Source of the DNA: Lachnospiraceae bacterium
GTDB lineage: Bacteria; Bacillota; Clostridia; Lachnospirales; Lachnospiraceae
Direction: 5' to 3'
NCBI GenBank assembly: GCA_910574715.1
Contig: CAJTCH010000037.1
Location: forward strand, 1 to 53,219
Length of the DNA: 53,219 nucleotides
Shown: positions 43,110-51,646 of the stretch, piece by piece
How positions within the stretch are numbered: position 1 is the first letter of the stretch
Layout: each line of letters starts with the position of its first letter
The notes under the pieces: generated by a model
The model's database searches: none
The model's input: only the letters and a program-made list of their open reading frames with translations
What the model was told of the DNA's origin: nothing
Program-made: the position numbers and the translations under genes

Positions 43110-43601
43110 ATGGCGAATACAGTACAGACAGAAAAAGAAATGACAACATTTGAGAATATACTGGAGCAGATTAAGATCGTTATCGTGATCTACGGTATCA
43201 TTGCGGTAATCCATATAGTCTCGGTGGGGAACAGCCTTACGGATCTTGGCAAGGCAACGCTTGTCAGCTTTGCGATGGTGGTAGTCTCCATTGTACTGAA
43301 AAATGTAGTGAAGAGGCCGAATCTTCCGGGATTCGCATGGGCGACGCTGGTATCGTTCGTGCTGACGATCCCAGTGTCTCCGGTCGGTGATTTTATCGTA
43401 ACAACTCTGGGGGCGTATACATTCGGGCTTGTAGGCCTTCCGCTTCTGGCCTTCGCCGGAATCGCGGTGGGAGAGCAGTTGGAAGTCTTCAAGAAATTGA
43501 GCTGGAAGATCGTCATTATCTCATTTGTCGTTATGGCGTCGACATATTTCGGTTCGGCACTTATTTCCAATATTGTACTGGCGTTGAACGGAATGATTTA
43601 A
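43110..43601 (+). CDS. small membrane protein, candidate partner of DUF3100
   Basis: A 163-residue protein with five hydrophobic segments (IVIVIYGIIAVIHIVSVG, ATLVSFAMVVVSIVL, FAWATLVSFVLTIPVS, LPLLAFAGIAVGEQL, WKIVIISFVVMASTYFGSAL). The family name is not known to me. The repeated GNS-free polar ends and fixed place between DUF3100 and the amidohydrolase suggest a two-subunit transporter of unknown substrate. GGAGGTTTAG gives the ribosome binding site within the DUF3100 stop. Confidence 0.8.
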   Translation: MANTVQTEKEMTTFENILEQIKIVIVIYGIIAVIHIVSVGNSLTDLGKATLVSFAMVVVSIVLKNVVKRPNLPGFAWATLVSFVLTIPVSPVGDFIVTTLGAYTFGLVGLPLLAFAGIAVGEQLEVFKKLSWKIVIISFVVMASTYFGSALISNIVLALNGMI

Positions 43602-43630
43602 TATAATTTAACAGAAAGGCGGTAAAAGAG

Positions 43631-44779
43631 ATGGAATCTATCGAGAGGATCAAGCAGGATATCATTGCATCAGCAGATGAGAAAAGGACAGAATTTGAGG
43701 AAACGAGCAGCTACATCTTCAATCACCCGGAGCTTGCGTTTGAGGAATACAAGTCACAGGCGGCGCTCTGTGAGCTCCTTTTAAAGCATGGGTTTGACGT
43801 GACGAAAGGGGTCGGAAGCCTGCCGACAGCCTTTGAGGCGGTCTATGATTCCGGGAAACCGGGGAAGACGGTGGTTCTTATGGGAGAATACGACTGTCTC
43901 CCGGAGATTGGACACGGATGCGGACATAATCTGATCGGCACTTCTGCGGCAGGCGCGGGAATCGTACTTAAGGAAGCTATGGAGAAGTATGGAATCGGCG
44001 GAATTCTGAAGGTGCTTGGAACTCCTGCGGAGGAGAACGGAAGCGGCAAGGCGATCATGGTTCGGGAAGGAGTGTTTAAGGGAGTAGATGCGGCTCTTTT
44101 GATGCATCCTATGGAGACATCCGTGCCGGATGACATATCATTTGCCTGTGTGACGATGGAATTTGCCTTCAAAGGGAAACCTGCCCATGCGGCTGCCTGT
44201 CCGTGGAACGGGGCCAATGCGTTAAGCGGCATACAGCTGATGTTTCACGCGGTAGATATGATGCGCCTGCATTTCAAGGATTACAGCAGGGTACACGGAA
44301 TCATTACCGAGGGCGGTACAGCACATAATACGGTTTCGGACGAGGCGAAAGCGGTGTTCAATATCCGTGCTCTGGATTATGAATATATGATGGAGCTTGT
44401 GGAGATCATCCGTAATTGTGCAAAGGGTGCGGCGATCGCCACGGGAACCAAGGTGGAGGAGAAACAGCTTGGAGAGATCCTCAAGGACATACGGAATGAT
44501 AAAAAACTGGTTCAGTATGTGCGCAGCAATATGGAACTGATCGGAGAGGATTACATCGAGCGTGATCTGACACAGGGGATCGGTTCTACGGATGTGGGAA
44601 ATGTGACTCATGAGATTCCGTCGATCCAGTTCTATGTGAAGCTTAAGGAGAATGTGGGTACGCATACCAGAGAATTTGCTCTTGCGTCAGGCGGGGAGGA
44701 AGGGAAGAAGAACCTTCACACTTCCGTTCAGCTCTTAGCGCTCAGCGCATGTGACGTATTGATGGAGGAAAATAAATAA
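43631..44779 (+). CDS. M20-family amidohydrolase (AbgB/IAA-amino-acid-hydrolase-like)
   Basis: A 382-residue enzyme. FNHPELAFEEYKSQAALCEL is the M20D opening. Metal ligands lie in GEYDCLPEIGHGCGHNLIGT, GTPAEENGSGKA and LMHPME, and the dimerisation lid is FKGKPAHAAACPWNGANAL. THEIPSIQFYVKL and the late GTHTREFA are also conserved. Relatives cleave p-aminobenzoyl-glutamate, N-acyl amino acids or related amides in the cytosol. It is the third gene of the DUF3100 operon, so the carrier probably delivers its amide substrate. Confidence 0.9.
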   Translation: MESIERIKQDIIASADEKRTEFEETSSYIFNHPELAFEEYKSQAALCELLLKHGFDVTKGVGSLPTAFEAVYDSGKPGKTVVLMGEYDCLPEIGHGCGHNLIGTSAAGAGIVLKEAMEKYGIGGILKVLGTPAEENGSGKAIMVREGVFKGVDAALLMHPMETSVPDDISFACVTMEFAFKGKPAHAAACPWNGANALSGIQLMFHAVDMMRLHFKDYSRVHGIITEGGTAHNTVSDEAKAVFNIRALDYEYMMELVEIIRNCAKGAAIATGTKVEEKQLGEILKDIRNDKKLVQYVRSNMELIGEDYIERDLTQGIGSTDVGNVTHEIPSIQFYVKLKENVGTHTREFALASGGEEGKKNLHTSVQLLALSACDVLMEENK

Positions 44780-44848
44780 AAGCTTTACACTGTATCTGTC
44801 TGCTGATATAATTATGTCGGGATAAAAGATAATAACAAATCTATATTT

Positions 44849-44884
44849 AAGGTATAAGGCCGCAGAGGGTTTTATACCTTTTTA
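44849..44884 (+). terminator. terminator of the DUF3100/M20 operon
   Basis: AAGGTATAA pairs with TTATACCTT and continues TTT. It lies 70 bases after the M20 stop and 26 bases before the next ATG. Confidence 0.7.
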
Positions 44885-44909
44885 GTGATTTATACGGAAG
44901 AGGAGAGCC

Positions 44910-46799
44910 ATGACTAGAAAAGAGATAAAGACCAGGGCGAGGCAGACAGTTAAGAAGCATTACATGATGTTGGTGATGGTGAGCCTGATAGCAGTATTTT
45001 TGGGATTGCAGAGTTCGAGTTTTGATAATTTTGTGAGGATGTATTCTTCCGAAAGTGTTGGGACAGATACGGAAGGTATGACAGACACGAGAGTAGCGGT
45101 GGGAAATACAGGGCTTGTTGACGTGCTTAACCAGACCATGTCCGGGGACACGGAGGAGGGAAGACAGCTCTCGGAAGCTCTTAAGAAGGAGGAAATAGAG
45201 AGGTCGGGGGAGGAGAACAGAATATTGGGAAGAAGCCGGGGCGCGTTATCTAAGATCGTTAATGGGATAACGTCCGGCTCTTTGTTCGTTATGTTTGTAT
45301 CAGGAATCAATTCCTTATCCGGCTCAAAGAATCTGGGAAGCCTGATTCTTATTATGCTGGCTTTCGCAGGTGTGCTGGGATTCAATTTCCTGATCGTCAA
45401 CACATATACGGTGATCTCGGCGAGGATGTTTTTGGAAGGAAGGATCTACGATAAGCTGCCGGCTCAGCGTTTTGTATTTCTGCTGCGTGTGAAGAGGTGG
45501 ATGAAAGTATCACTGGCGATGCTTAAGTACACTATCTATCAGGCCTTGTGGATGCTGACGGTCATAGGCGGTGTGATCAAATACTATTCTTATTCCCAGG
45601 TTCCCTATATCCTGGCAGAGAATCCGGACCTTACCGGACGGGAGGCTATTACGCTGTCAAGGAGGATGATGCGGGGGCATAAGTGGGAGCTCTTTTTGCT
45701 GGATTGTTCTTTTATCGGATGGAGTATCCTGGGCGCGTGCACCTTTGGGCTGTCGGAGGTGTTCTATTCGCTTCCCTATCAGTCGGCGTCCTTCTGTGAA
45801 TATTATGTGAGATTGCGCGGGAAGGCGAAAGAATCGGGGATCCTGGGGGCAGAGCTGCTGAATGACAGATATCTGTATGAGAGGGCAGCGGACGACGTAC
45901 TGTGGGAAGCATACATGGATGTGCTGGAGTGGGAAGAAGACACTGAACTTCAGGAAGAGAGGCCGGGAGGGATTCGAAGAGTCCTTGCTGACTGGTTTGG
46001 TATATTGCTTGGCAGTTCACAGGAAGAGCGTGCCTACGAAGAGAGAAGGGAACGAGAGGTTCGGCTCGGCATGCTTAAGGATGCGGCGGAGGGAAGAATG
46101 TATCCCGGCAGACTGTCCCGGTTTCCGGAGGCGGCGAAGCAGAAGAGGGTGGAGACTTTTCATTATATGCGGCGTTATTCGGTCTGGTCGCTGGTGCTGT
46201 TGTTTTTTATATTTTCATTTATCGGATGGTGCTGGGAGGTGAGCCTTCATCTGGTGCTGGACGGAGTCTTTGTGAACCGCGGCGCCCTTCACGGGCCGTG
46301 GCTTCCGATCTATGGTTCGGGCGGAGTTCTGCTCCTTACGCTGCTTAACCGGGTGAGAAGCAGTCCGGTTAAGGAATTCTTCTGCATCATATTCGTATGC
46401 GGAATGGTCGAATACTGGACATCCTATTATCTGGAAATGGTTTATGACGGGATGAAATGGTGGGATTACAGCGGATATTTCCTGAACCTGAACGGCAGGA
46501 TATGTGCGGAAGGGCTGCTGGTCTTCGGGATCGGGGGAATGGTGTTCGTATACATCGCGGCGCCGCTTCTGGATAACCGGATCCGGGTGATCAGGAAGCA
46601 GGTCTTAGTATGGAGCTGCCTGATTCTTTTGGGGATGTATGCTGCGGATACGGTTTATTCTGCCGGGCATCCCAATGAAGGGGAAGGGATTACGGATTAT
46701 GAAGTCCAGAGCCGCTTTCCTGACATGCATGAGTCTGCGGTATGGGAGGATCAGCAGGGACATTACGGAACACAGGAGGGTTATATATGCTGGCAGTAA
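44910..46799 (+). CDS. DUF975 and CmpB-type (ABC_trans_CmpB) membrane fusion protein
   Basis: A 629-residue protein of two parts. Residues 1 to ~310 are DUF975: MTRKEIKTRARQTVKKHYMM, a variable external loop, several spans and the diagnostic DLTGREAITLSRRMMRGHKW. Residues ~410 to 629 are a CmpB-type domain: FIFSFIGWCWEVSLHLV, FVNRGALHGPWLPIYGSGGV and SYYLEMVYDGMKWWDYSG. A charged linker lies between. Both domains are usually separate proteins in Lachnospiraceae. Function unknown; envelope-associated. Its end overlaps the next start by 13 bases. Confidence 0.85.
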   Translation: MTRKEIKTRARQTVKKHYMMLVMVSLIAVFLGLQSSSFDNFVRMYSSESVGTDTEGMTDTRVAVGNTGLVDVLNQTMSGDTEEGRQLSEALKKEEIERSGEENRILGRSRGALSKIVNGITSGSLFVMFVSGINSLSGSKNLGSLILIMLAFAGVLGFNFLIVNTYTVISARMFLEGRIYDKLPAQRFVFLLRVKRWMKVSLAMLKYTIYQALWMLTVIGGVIKYYSYSQVPYILAENPDLTGREAITLSRRMMRGHKWELFLLDCSFIGWSILGACTFGLSEVFYSLPYQSASFCEYYVRLRGKAKESGILGAELLNDRYLYERAADDVLWEAYMDVLEWEEDTELQEERPGGIRRVLADWFGILLGSSQEERAYEERREREVRLGMLKDAAEGRMYPGRLSRFPEAAKQKRVETFHYMRRYSVWSLVLLFFIFSFIGWCWEVSLHLVLDGVFVNRGALHGPWLPIYGSGGVLLLTLLNRVRSSPVKEFFCIIFVCGMVEYWTSYYLEMVYDGMKWWDYSGYFLNLNGRICAEGLLVFGIGGMVFVYIAAPLLDNRIRVIRKQVLVWSCLILLGMYAADTVYSAGHPNEGEGITDYEVQSRFPDMHESAVWEDQQGHYGTQEGYICWQ

Positions 46800-48004
46800 T
46801 TTTATCCCCATTATATGTATTGGTTCATATTTATATTGCGAGATGGATGTACCGGTGGGTGAAGAAATGTCTGAGAATAGATTCTCATCAATATTTTAAA
46901 TGGTTTTGGTTCGCGGTGGTTATCGTGTACCTTCTTTTTGCCACGGCTATGGGTGTAGGTTTCCTTCTCCCAACAGGTGCGGTTAAACGCTTCTTCGTGA
47001 GGTCGGGAAATTACTGGCTTGGAATATTGCTGCATGTGATCCTGGTCGTTGCGGCGGCGGATGTCATCCGTCTGATTCTTAAGAGGTGCAGATGGATCGA
47101 TCAGGAGAAGCTGGCAAGCCGCAGGGTATTTGCAGCGGCGGGAATCTTCTGCGCCGCTGCCGTCACGGCATTGGGCGTGTGGGGAGTGGTCAATGCAAGG
47201 ATCATCCATACGACGAGATATGAGACGGTAATACACAAGGATGCCGGATCTATAGATCAGATGAAGGTGGTTTTGGTGGCCGACCTGCATATGGGTTATA
47301 ATATCGGATGCAGTCACATTCGCAGGATGGCGGAGCGGATCAATGCGGAGGAGCCGGATCTGGTGGTGATAGCCGGGGACATCTTCGACAATGAGTATGA
47401 GGCTTTAGAGGATCCAGAGGAGCTGATCGATATCTTTAAGGGAATTAAGAGCAGATACGGCGTCTATGCCTGTTACGGGAATCATGATATCAGCGAGAAG
47501 ATACTTGCAGGATTTACTTTTGGGGGAAACGGCCAAGAGAAGCAGAGTGATATCAGGATGGATGAATTCCTTGATAAGGCAGGAGTTACACTGCTTCGCG
47601 ACGAGTCGGTGCTGATCGCGGACAGCGTCTATCTGTACGGCCGGCCGGACAGGCAGCGCCCGGGACGGGGGATAGACAAGAGAAAGACGCCGGAAGAGAT
47701 CACGGAAGATATGGATCTGTCAAAGCCTGTTTTTGTGATCGATCATCAGCCCAAGGAGCTTCAGGAGCTGGCTGACGCGGGGGTAGACCTGGATCTGTGC
47801 GGCCATACCCATGACGGGCAGATGTTTCCGGGGAATCTGACGGTCCGCCTGATGTGGGAGAATGCCTGCGGGTATCTGAAGAAGGATGATATGTACAATA
47901 TTGTGACCTCAGGAGTGGGAGTCTTCGGACCTGATATGAGGGTCGGTACGATCGCTGAGATCTGTTCGGTCACTGTGAAATTTGAGGGGCAGAAGGTTTT
48001 ATAA
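46787..48004 (+). CDS. membrane-anchored metallophosphoesterase
   Basis: A 405-residue protein. Four hydrophobic segments occupy the first ~150 residues. The calcineurin-like phosphoesterase domain then shows its five metal motifs: VADLHMG, VIAGDIFDNE, CYGNHD, VIDHQP and CGHTHDGQ. The order and the membrane start match YkuE/YaeI-like enzymes. The ATG at 46787 follows ACAGGAGGG. It overlaps the upstream gene and probably acts on a phospholipid or lipid-linked phosphate near the membrane, by family analogy. Confidence 0.9.
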   Translation: MLAVILSPLYVLVHIYIARWMYRWVKKCLRIDSHQYFKWFWFAVVIVYLLFATAMGVGFLLPTGAVKRFFVRSGNYWLGILLHVILVVAAADVIRLILKRCRWIDQEKLASRRVFAAAGIFCAAAVTALGVWGVVNARIIHTTRYETVIHKDAGSIDQMKVVLVADLHMGYNIGCSHIRRMAERINAEEPDLVVIAGDIFDNEYEALEDPEELIDIFKGIKSRYGVYACYGNHDISEKILAGFTFGGNGQEKQSDIRMDEFLDKAGVTLLRDESVLIADSVYLYGRPDRQRPGRGIDKRKTPEEITEDMDLSKPVFVIDHQPKELQELADAGVDLDLCGHTHDGQMFPGNLTVRLMWENACGYLKKDDMYNIVTSGVGVFGPDMRVGTIAEICSVTVKFEGQKVL

Positions 48005-48112
48005 GCTATTGAAAACAAACGTAAGTTCTGGTATGATAATAAAAAGCAGATGTGGACATACTGTTATTGTGAACAGAGAACTATATGTGCTGACAAAAGG
48101 CGGGGTGATGAT

Positions 48113-49642
48113 ATGTCAGAGCATAACCACACGTATATTGCAATAGATTTGAAATCATTTTATGCTTCTGTGGAATGTGTAGAGAGAGGTTTGGATCCTA
48201 TGACTACCAATCTGGTTGTCGCGGACTTAAGCCGTACAGAGAAGACGATCTGTCTGGCGGTATCGCCCTCTCTGAAAGCTTACGGGATCTCAGGCCGTGC
48301 GAGACTGTTTGAGGTAGTGCAGAGGGTGAGGGAGGTCAATGCAAAGAGGCAGAGTCAGGCGCCGCAGCGCAGATTTGACGGCGCTTCGTATGATGACACA
48401 GAGTTAAAGGCGTCGCCGGAAAAAGCGCTGGATTATATCGTTGCGCCGCCGAGGATGGCGCATTATGTGGACTATAGTACGAGGATATATGAAGTTTATT
48501 TGAGATATGTCGCGCCGGAGGATTGTCATGTATATTCTATCGATGAGATCATGATGGACGTTACCCATTATCTGAACACGTATCAGATGACGGCGCGTGA
48601 ACTGGCAGGCAGGATCATTCAGGATATCCATGCTGCGACGGGGATTACGGCTACGGCAGGAATCGGAACGAATCTGTATCTGTGCAAGGTGGCCATGGAT
48701 ATTGTGGCAAAGCACATTCCGCCGGATAAGAACGGCGTGCGGGTCGCCAGCCTGAATGAAAAAAGCTACCGGCGGATCCTGTGGGCGCATCAGCCGATCA
48801 CGGATTTCTGGCGTATCGGGAGAGGGTATGCGAAGAAGCTGGCAGAGCACGGCATGTTTACCATGGGGGATGTGGCGAGATGTTCCATCGGGAGAGCGGA
48901 TGAGTTTTACAATGAGGATCTGCTCTACAAATTATTCGGGATCAATGCGGAGCTTCTGATCGACCATGCATGGGGATGGGAACCCTGCACGATGAAGGAT
49001 ATCAAGGCGTATAAGCCCAGTGTGAACTGCTTAAGCTCCGGGCAGGTACTACATGAACCGTATACTGCAAAAAAAGCGCGGATTATTGTCAGGGAGATGA
49101 CGGAGATGCTTGTACTGAATCTGGTGGACAAGTGTCTGGTTACAGATCAGATCGTTCTGACAGTAGGCTATGACAGAGAGACACTGTCAGACCCGGATGT
49201 GAAGCGCTCTTACGGAGGTGAGATCACAATGGACCGCTATGGCCGTTCGGTTCCCAAGCATGCTCATGGGACGGCGAATCTTGCGGGACAGACTTCCTCT
49301 ACGAAGATGATCGTGAAGGCTGTGCTGGAATTATATGACAGGATCGTCAATCCCAAGTTTTTAGTTCGAAGGATCACATTGGGAGCCAATCATGTGGTGG
49401 ACGAGGAGTCGGTTGTGAAGGAACCTGTTTTCGAACAGATGGATCTGTTTACGGACTATGCTGCTCTGCGAAGAGAGCAGGAGGCGGAGGAGGAAGAGAG
49501 AAGACGGGAGAGAAGCCTGCAGCAGGCTATGCTGGATATTAAGAAGAAATATGGGAAGAATGCGATACTGAAAGGAACGAATCTGCTGGAGGGTGCGACA
49601 GCAATGGAGCGGAATCAGCAGATCGGCGGACATAGGGCATGA
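48113..49642 (+). CDS. Y-family DNA polymerase (UmuC/DinB-like)
   Basis: A 509-residue protein. Catalytic acids are in YIAIDLKSFYASVECVERG (D12) and VYSIDEIMMDVTHY (Asp-Glu). TATAGIGTNLYLCKVAMDIV is the conserved palm region, HhH-type residues follow (FWRIGRGYAKKLAEHGMF), and a little-finger domain extends to ~440. The acidic C-terminal tail ends near EQMDLF-like FEQMDLFTDY, which resembles a beta-clamp-binding motif. The ATG at 48113 follows a GGGGTGATG site. It overlaps a YolD gene, the common Firmicute umuC-yolD pair used in error-prone repair. Confidence 0.92.
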   Translation: MSEHNHTYIAIDLKSFYASVECVERGLDPMTTNLVVADLSRTEKTICLAVSPSLKAYGISGRARLFEVVQRVREVNAKRQSQAPQRRFDGASYDDTELKASPEKALDYIVAPPRMAHYVDYSTRIYEVYLRYVAPEDCHVYSIDEIMMDVTHYLNTYQMTARELAGRIIQDIHAATGITATAGIGTNLYLCKVAMDIVAKHIPPDKNGVRVASLNEKSYRRILWAHQPITDFWRIGRGYAKKLAEHGMFTMGDVARCSIGRADEFYNEDLLYKLFGINAELLIDHAWGWEPCTMKDIKAYKPSVNCLSSGQVLHEPYTAKKARIIVREMTEMLVLNLVDKCLVTDQIVLTVGYDRETLSDPDVKRSYGGEITMDRYGRSVPKHAHGTANLAGQTSSTKMIVKAVLELYDRIVNPKFLVRRITLGANHVVDEESVVKEPVFEQMDLFTDYAALRREQEAEEEERRRERSLQQAMLDIKKKYGKNAILKGTNLLEGATAMERNQQIGGHRA

Positions 49643-50115
49643 AGCTAAGAAGATATAAGGAAATTCATAAGTATGATGATATGATCGATCTGGCGCACCA
49701 TGTATCCGGGACGCATCCGCATATGCCCGTTGAGGACCGGGCGGCGCAGTTTGCCCCGTTTGCGGCTTTGACGGGACATCACGAGGCAGTCAGGGAGACT
49801 GCACGGCTGACGGAGGAGCGGATAGAGATCGATGAGAACTGCAAGGCGGTTCTGGACGGTAAATTACAGAATATCTATGAGCATCTGGACCTGGAGCCTT
49901 CCGTATCCATTACCTATTTTGTGCCGGATCCAAAGAAGCCGGGAGGGGCTTATGTGACGGTCAGCGGATGCGTCAGGAAGATCAGGGAACATGAGCGGAC
50001 GGTGGTGCTGACGGACGGAACGGAGATACCGATCGATGAGATTACCGATATTGTAGAAGGGAAGGAAGATCCTATAGATGAGGTTGCAGATACAGAGGGA
50101 GGACAGCGTATATGA
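49639..50115 (+). CDS. YolD-like protein
   Basis: A 158-residue protein with HVSGTHPHMPVEDRAAQFAP, FAALTGHHEAVRETARLTEE and the later GCVRKIREHERTVVLTDGTE, IPIDEITDI. The RAAQFAPFAALTG string is a YolD hallmark. YolD proteins accompany UmuC-type polymerases and probably act as a UmuD-like partner. It overlaps both neighbours by four bases, so it is translated with the polymerase and ZIP genes. Confidence 0.88.
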   Translation: MKLRRYKEIHKYDDMIDLAHHVSGTHPHMPVEDRAAQFAPFAALTGHHEAVRETARLTEERIEIDENCKAVLDGKLQNIYEHLDLEPSVSITYFVPDPKKPGGAYVTVSGCVRKIREHERTVVLTDGTEIPIDEITDIVEGKEDPIDEVADTEGGQRI

Positions 50116-50888
50116 TGATTTTGCTTGGGATACTTATTCCGTTTATAGGGACGGCTGCGGGCGCGGCGTGCGTCCTGTTTATGAGGCATGAATTAAAACC
50201 GCTGCTTCAGAAGTCACTGCTTGGATTTGCGGCCGGGGTGATGGTTGCGGCTTCGGTGTGGTCATTGCTGATCCCGGCAATGGATATGTCAGAGTATATG
50301 GGAAGATTTGCATTTGTTCCGGCAGCAGTCGGATTCCTTCTGGGAATTGGTTTTCTGCTGCTGCTTGACCATATCGTTCCCCATCTTCATGTTGGAAGTG
50401 AGAAGTCTGAGGGTCCGAGAAGTTCGCTGAACAAATCTACGAAGCTTATTCTGGCAGTCACCATCCATAATATACCGGAGGGAATTTCAAGCGGCGCCGT
50501 GTTTGCGGGGCTTTTGACTCATAATGCCGATGTGACGCTTGCAGGGGCATTTGCTCTGTCGATCGGAATTGCCATTCAGAACCTTCCAGAAGGATTTATC
50601 GTATCGCTTCCGGTCAGAAGCGATGGAGGAAGCAGAGGGAAGGCATTTTTGTACGGAACATTATCAGGCATCGTGGAGCCGATAGCTGGAGGGATCACGG
50701 TGCTGCTTGCGGCATATATCACTCCGGTCCTCCCATATCTTCTTGCGTTTGCGGCCGGAGCGATGATCTATGTAGTGGTAGAAGAACTGGTGCCGGAGTC
50801 GGCGCAGGGAGAGCACAGTAATATTGGAACCATCGGATTTGCCGCCGGGTTCGTGTTGATGATGATACTGGATGTGGCGCTTGGATAG
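50112..50888 (+). CDS. ZIP-family metal transporter
   Basis: A 258-residue protein with about eight spans. The metal-binding helices are VTIHNIPEGISSGAVFAGLL (HNIPEG) and AIQNLPEGFIVSLPV (NLPEG), followed by GIVEPIAGG. A His-containing loop (DHIVPHLHVGSEK) lies between spans. These match ZupT-type ZIP importers or exporters of Zn2+ and related ions. It overlaps yolD by four bases. Direction of transport is not set by sequence. Confidence 0.9.
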   Translation: MMILLGILIPFIGTAAGAACVLFMRHELKPLLQKSLLGFAAGVMVAASVWSLLIPAMDMSEYMGRFAFVPAAVGFLLGIGFLLLLDHIVPHLHVGSEKSEGPRSSLNKSTKLILAVTIHNIPEGISSGAVFAGLLTHNADVTLAGAFALSIGIAIQNLPEGFIVSLPVRSDGGSRGKAFLYGTLSGIVEPIAGGITVLLAAYITPVLPYLLAFAAGAMIYVVVEELVPESAQGEHSNIGTIGFAAGFVLMMILDVALG

Positions 50889-50922
50889 TGTATGGGATAT
50901 ATGGAAAGGGAATTCGGAAGTT

Positions 50923-51402
50923 ATGAAGATTACGCTGATAACAGTGGGAAAGATTAAGGAAAGGTATCTGAGGGACGCTGCTGCGGAGTATGTGAAGAGG
51001 CTGGGCAAATACTGTAAGCTGGAGATCATAGAGACCGCGGATGAGAAGACGCCGGATCATGTCAGTGAAACCATGGAGGAAGCGATACGGGCTAAGGAGG
51101 CGGAGCGGATATTGAAGTATATTCGGGAGGATGCTTTTGTGATTACCCTTGAGATCCAGGGAAAGCAGTTATCGTCAGAAGAACTGGCGGAGAAGATCGA
51201 GACGCTTGGCGTGCAGGGGAAGAGCCATATCATCTTCATTATCGGCGGTTCGATCGGACTTGGGAGGGACGTATTGGCGAAGTCGGATCTTGCGCTGAGT
51301 TTTTCGAGGATGACATTCCCTCACCAGTTGATGAGAGTGATTCTGTTGGAGCAGATATACAGAAGCTATCGGATCATTCAGAAAGAACCATATCACAAAT
51401 AA
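50923..51402 (+). CDS. rlmH: 23S rRNA pseudouridine(1915)-N3-methyltransferase
   Basis: A 159-residue protein of exact RlmH length. MKITLITVGKIKERYLRDAA opens it; the SPOUT knot contains FIIGGSIGLGRDVLAKSDLA, LSFSRMTFPHQLMRVILLEQ and ends IYRSYRIIQKEPYHK, which are invariant in the family. It methylates a pseudouridine in helix 69 of 23S rRNA. The ATG at 50923 follows GGAAAGGGAATTCGG. This core gene marks the last clear backbone gene before the right-hand remnant region. Confidence 0.97.
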   Translation: MKITLITVGKIKERYLRDAAAEYVKRLGKYCKLEIIETADEKTPDHVSETMEEAIRAKEAERILKYIREDAFVITLEIQGKQLSSEELAEKIETLGVQGKSHIIFIIGGSIGLGRDVLAKSDLALSFSRMTFPHQLMRVILLEQIYRSYRIIQKEPYHK

Positions 51403-51404
51403 GG

Positions 51405-51575
51405 GTGAAGTTTTGCAGAGGTTATGATGTGAGTGATGAATTAAGAGCGTTCCTTGATTATATGGCGGTAGATACTCGAAAAGACAGAGAATTTGTAATC
51501 GACGTGATGGTTGAGATAACAGAAGATTTTTCGATTGCGCTAAAATGGATTTTAGGCAACCCTAACAGTATTTGA
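51405..51575 (+). pseudogene. Rpn/PD-(D/E)XK nuclease-family remnant 1 (C-terminal piece)
   Basis: The frame reads VKFCRGYDVSDELRAFLDYM then AVDTRKDREFVIDVMVEI and ends at 51575. VSDELRAFLDYM is typical of the C-terminal half of Rpn-type recombination-promoting nuclease/transposase proteins, which have about 300 residues. It begins right after rlmH with no proper start, and lacks the nuclease domain. Confidence 0.5.
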
Positions 51576-51646
51576 AAGACGGATAAATATATTGGCCTAT
51601 TCTTAAAAAATATGATAAAATACAAATAAAAGCAGGAGGTGAGGCC

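Noticed and set aside
38380..51402. Backbone region as a prophage or conjugative element
   Set aside because: Genes are intact housekeeping or metabolic types (rlmH, umuC, ZIP), with no structural phage or transfer genes.
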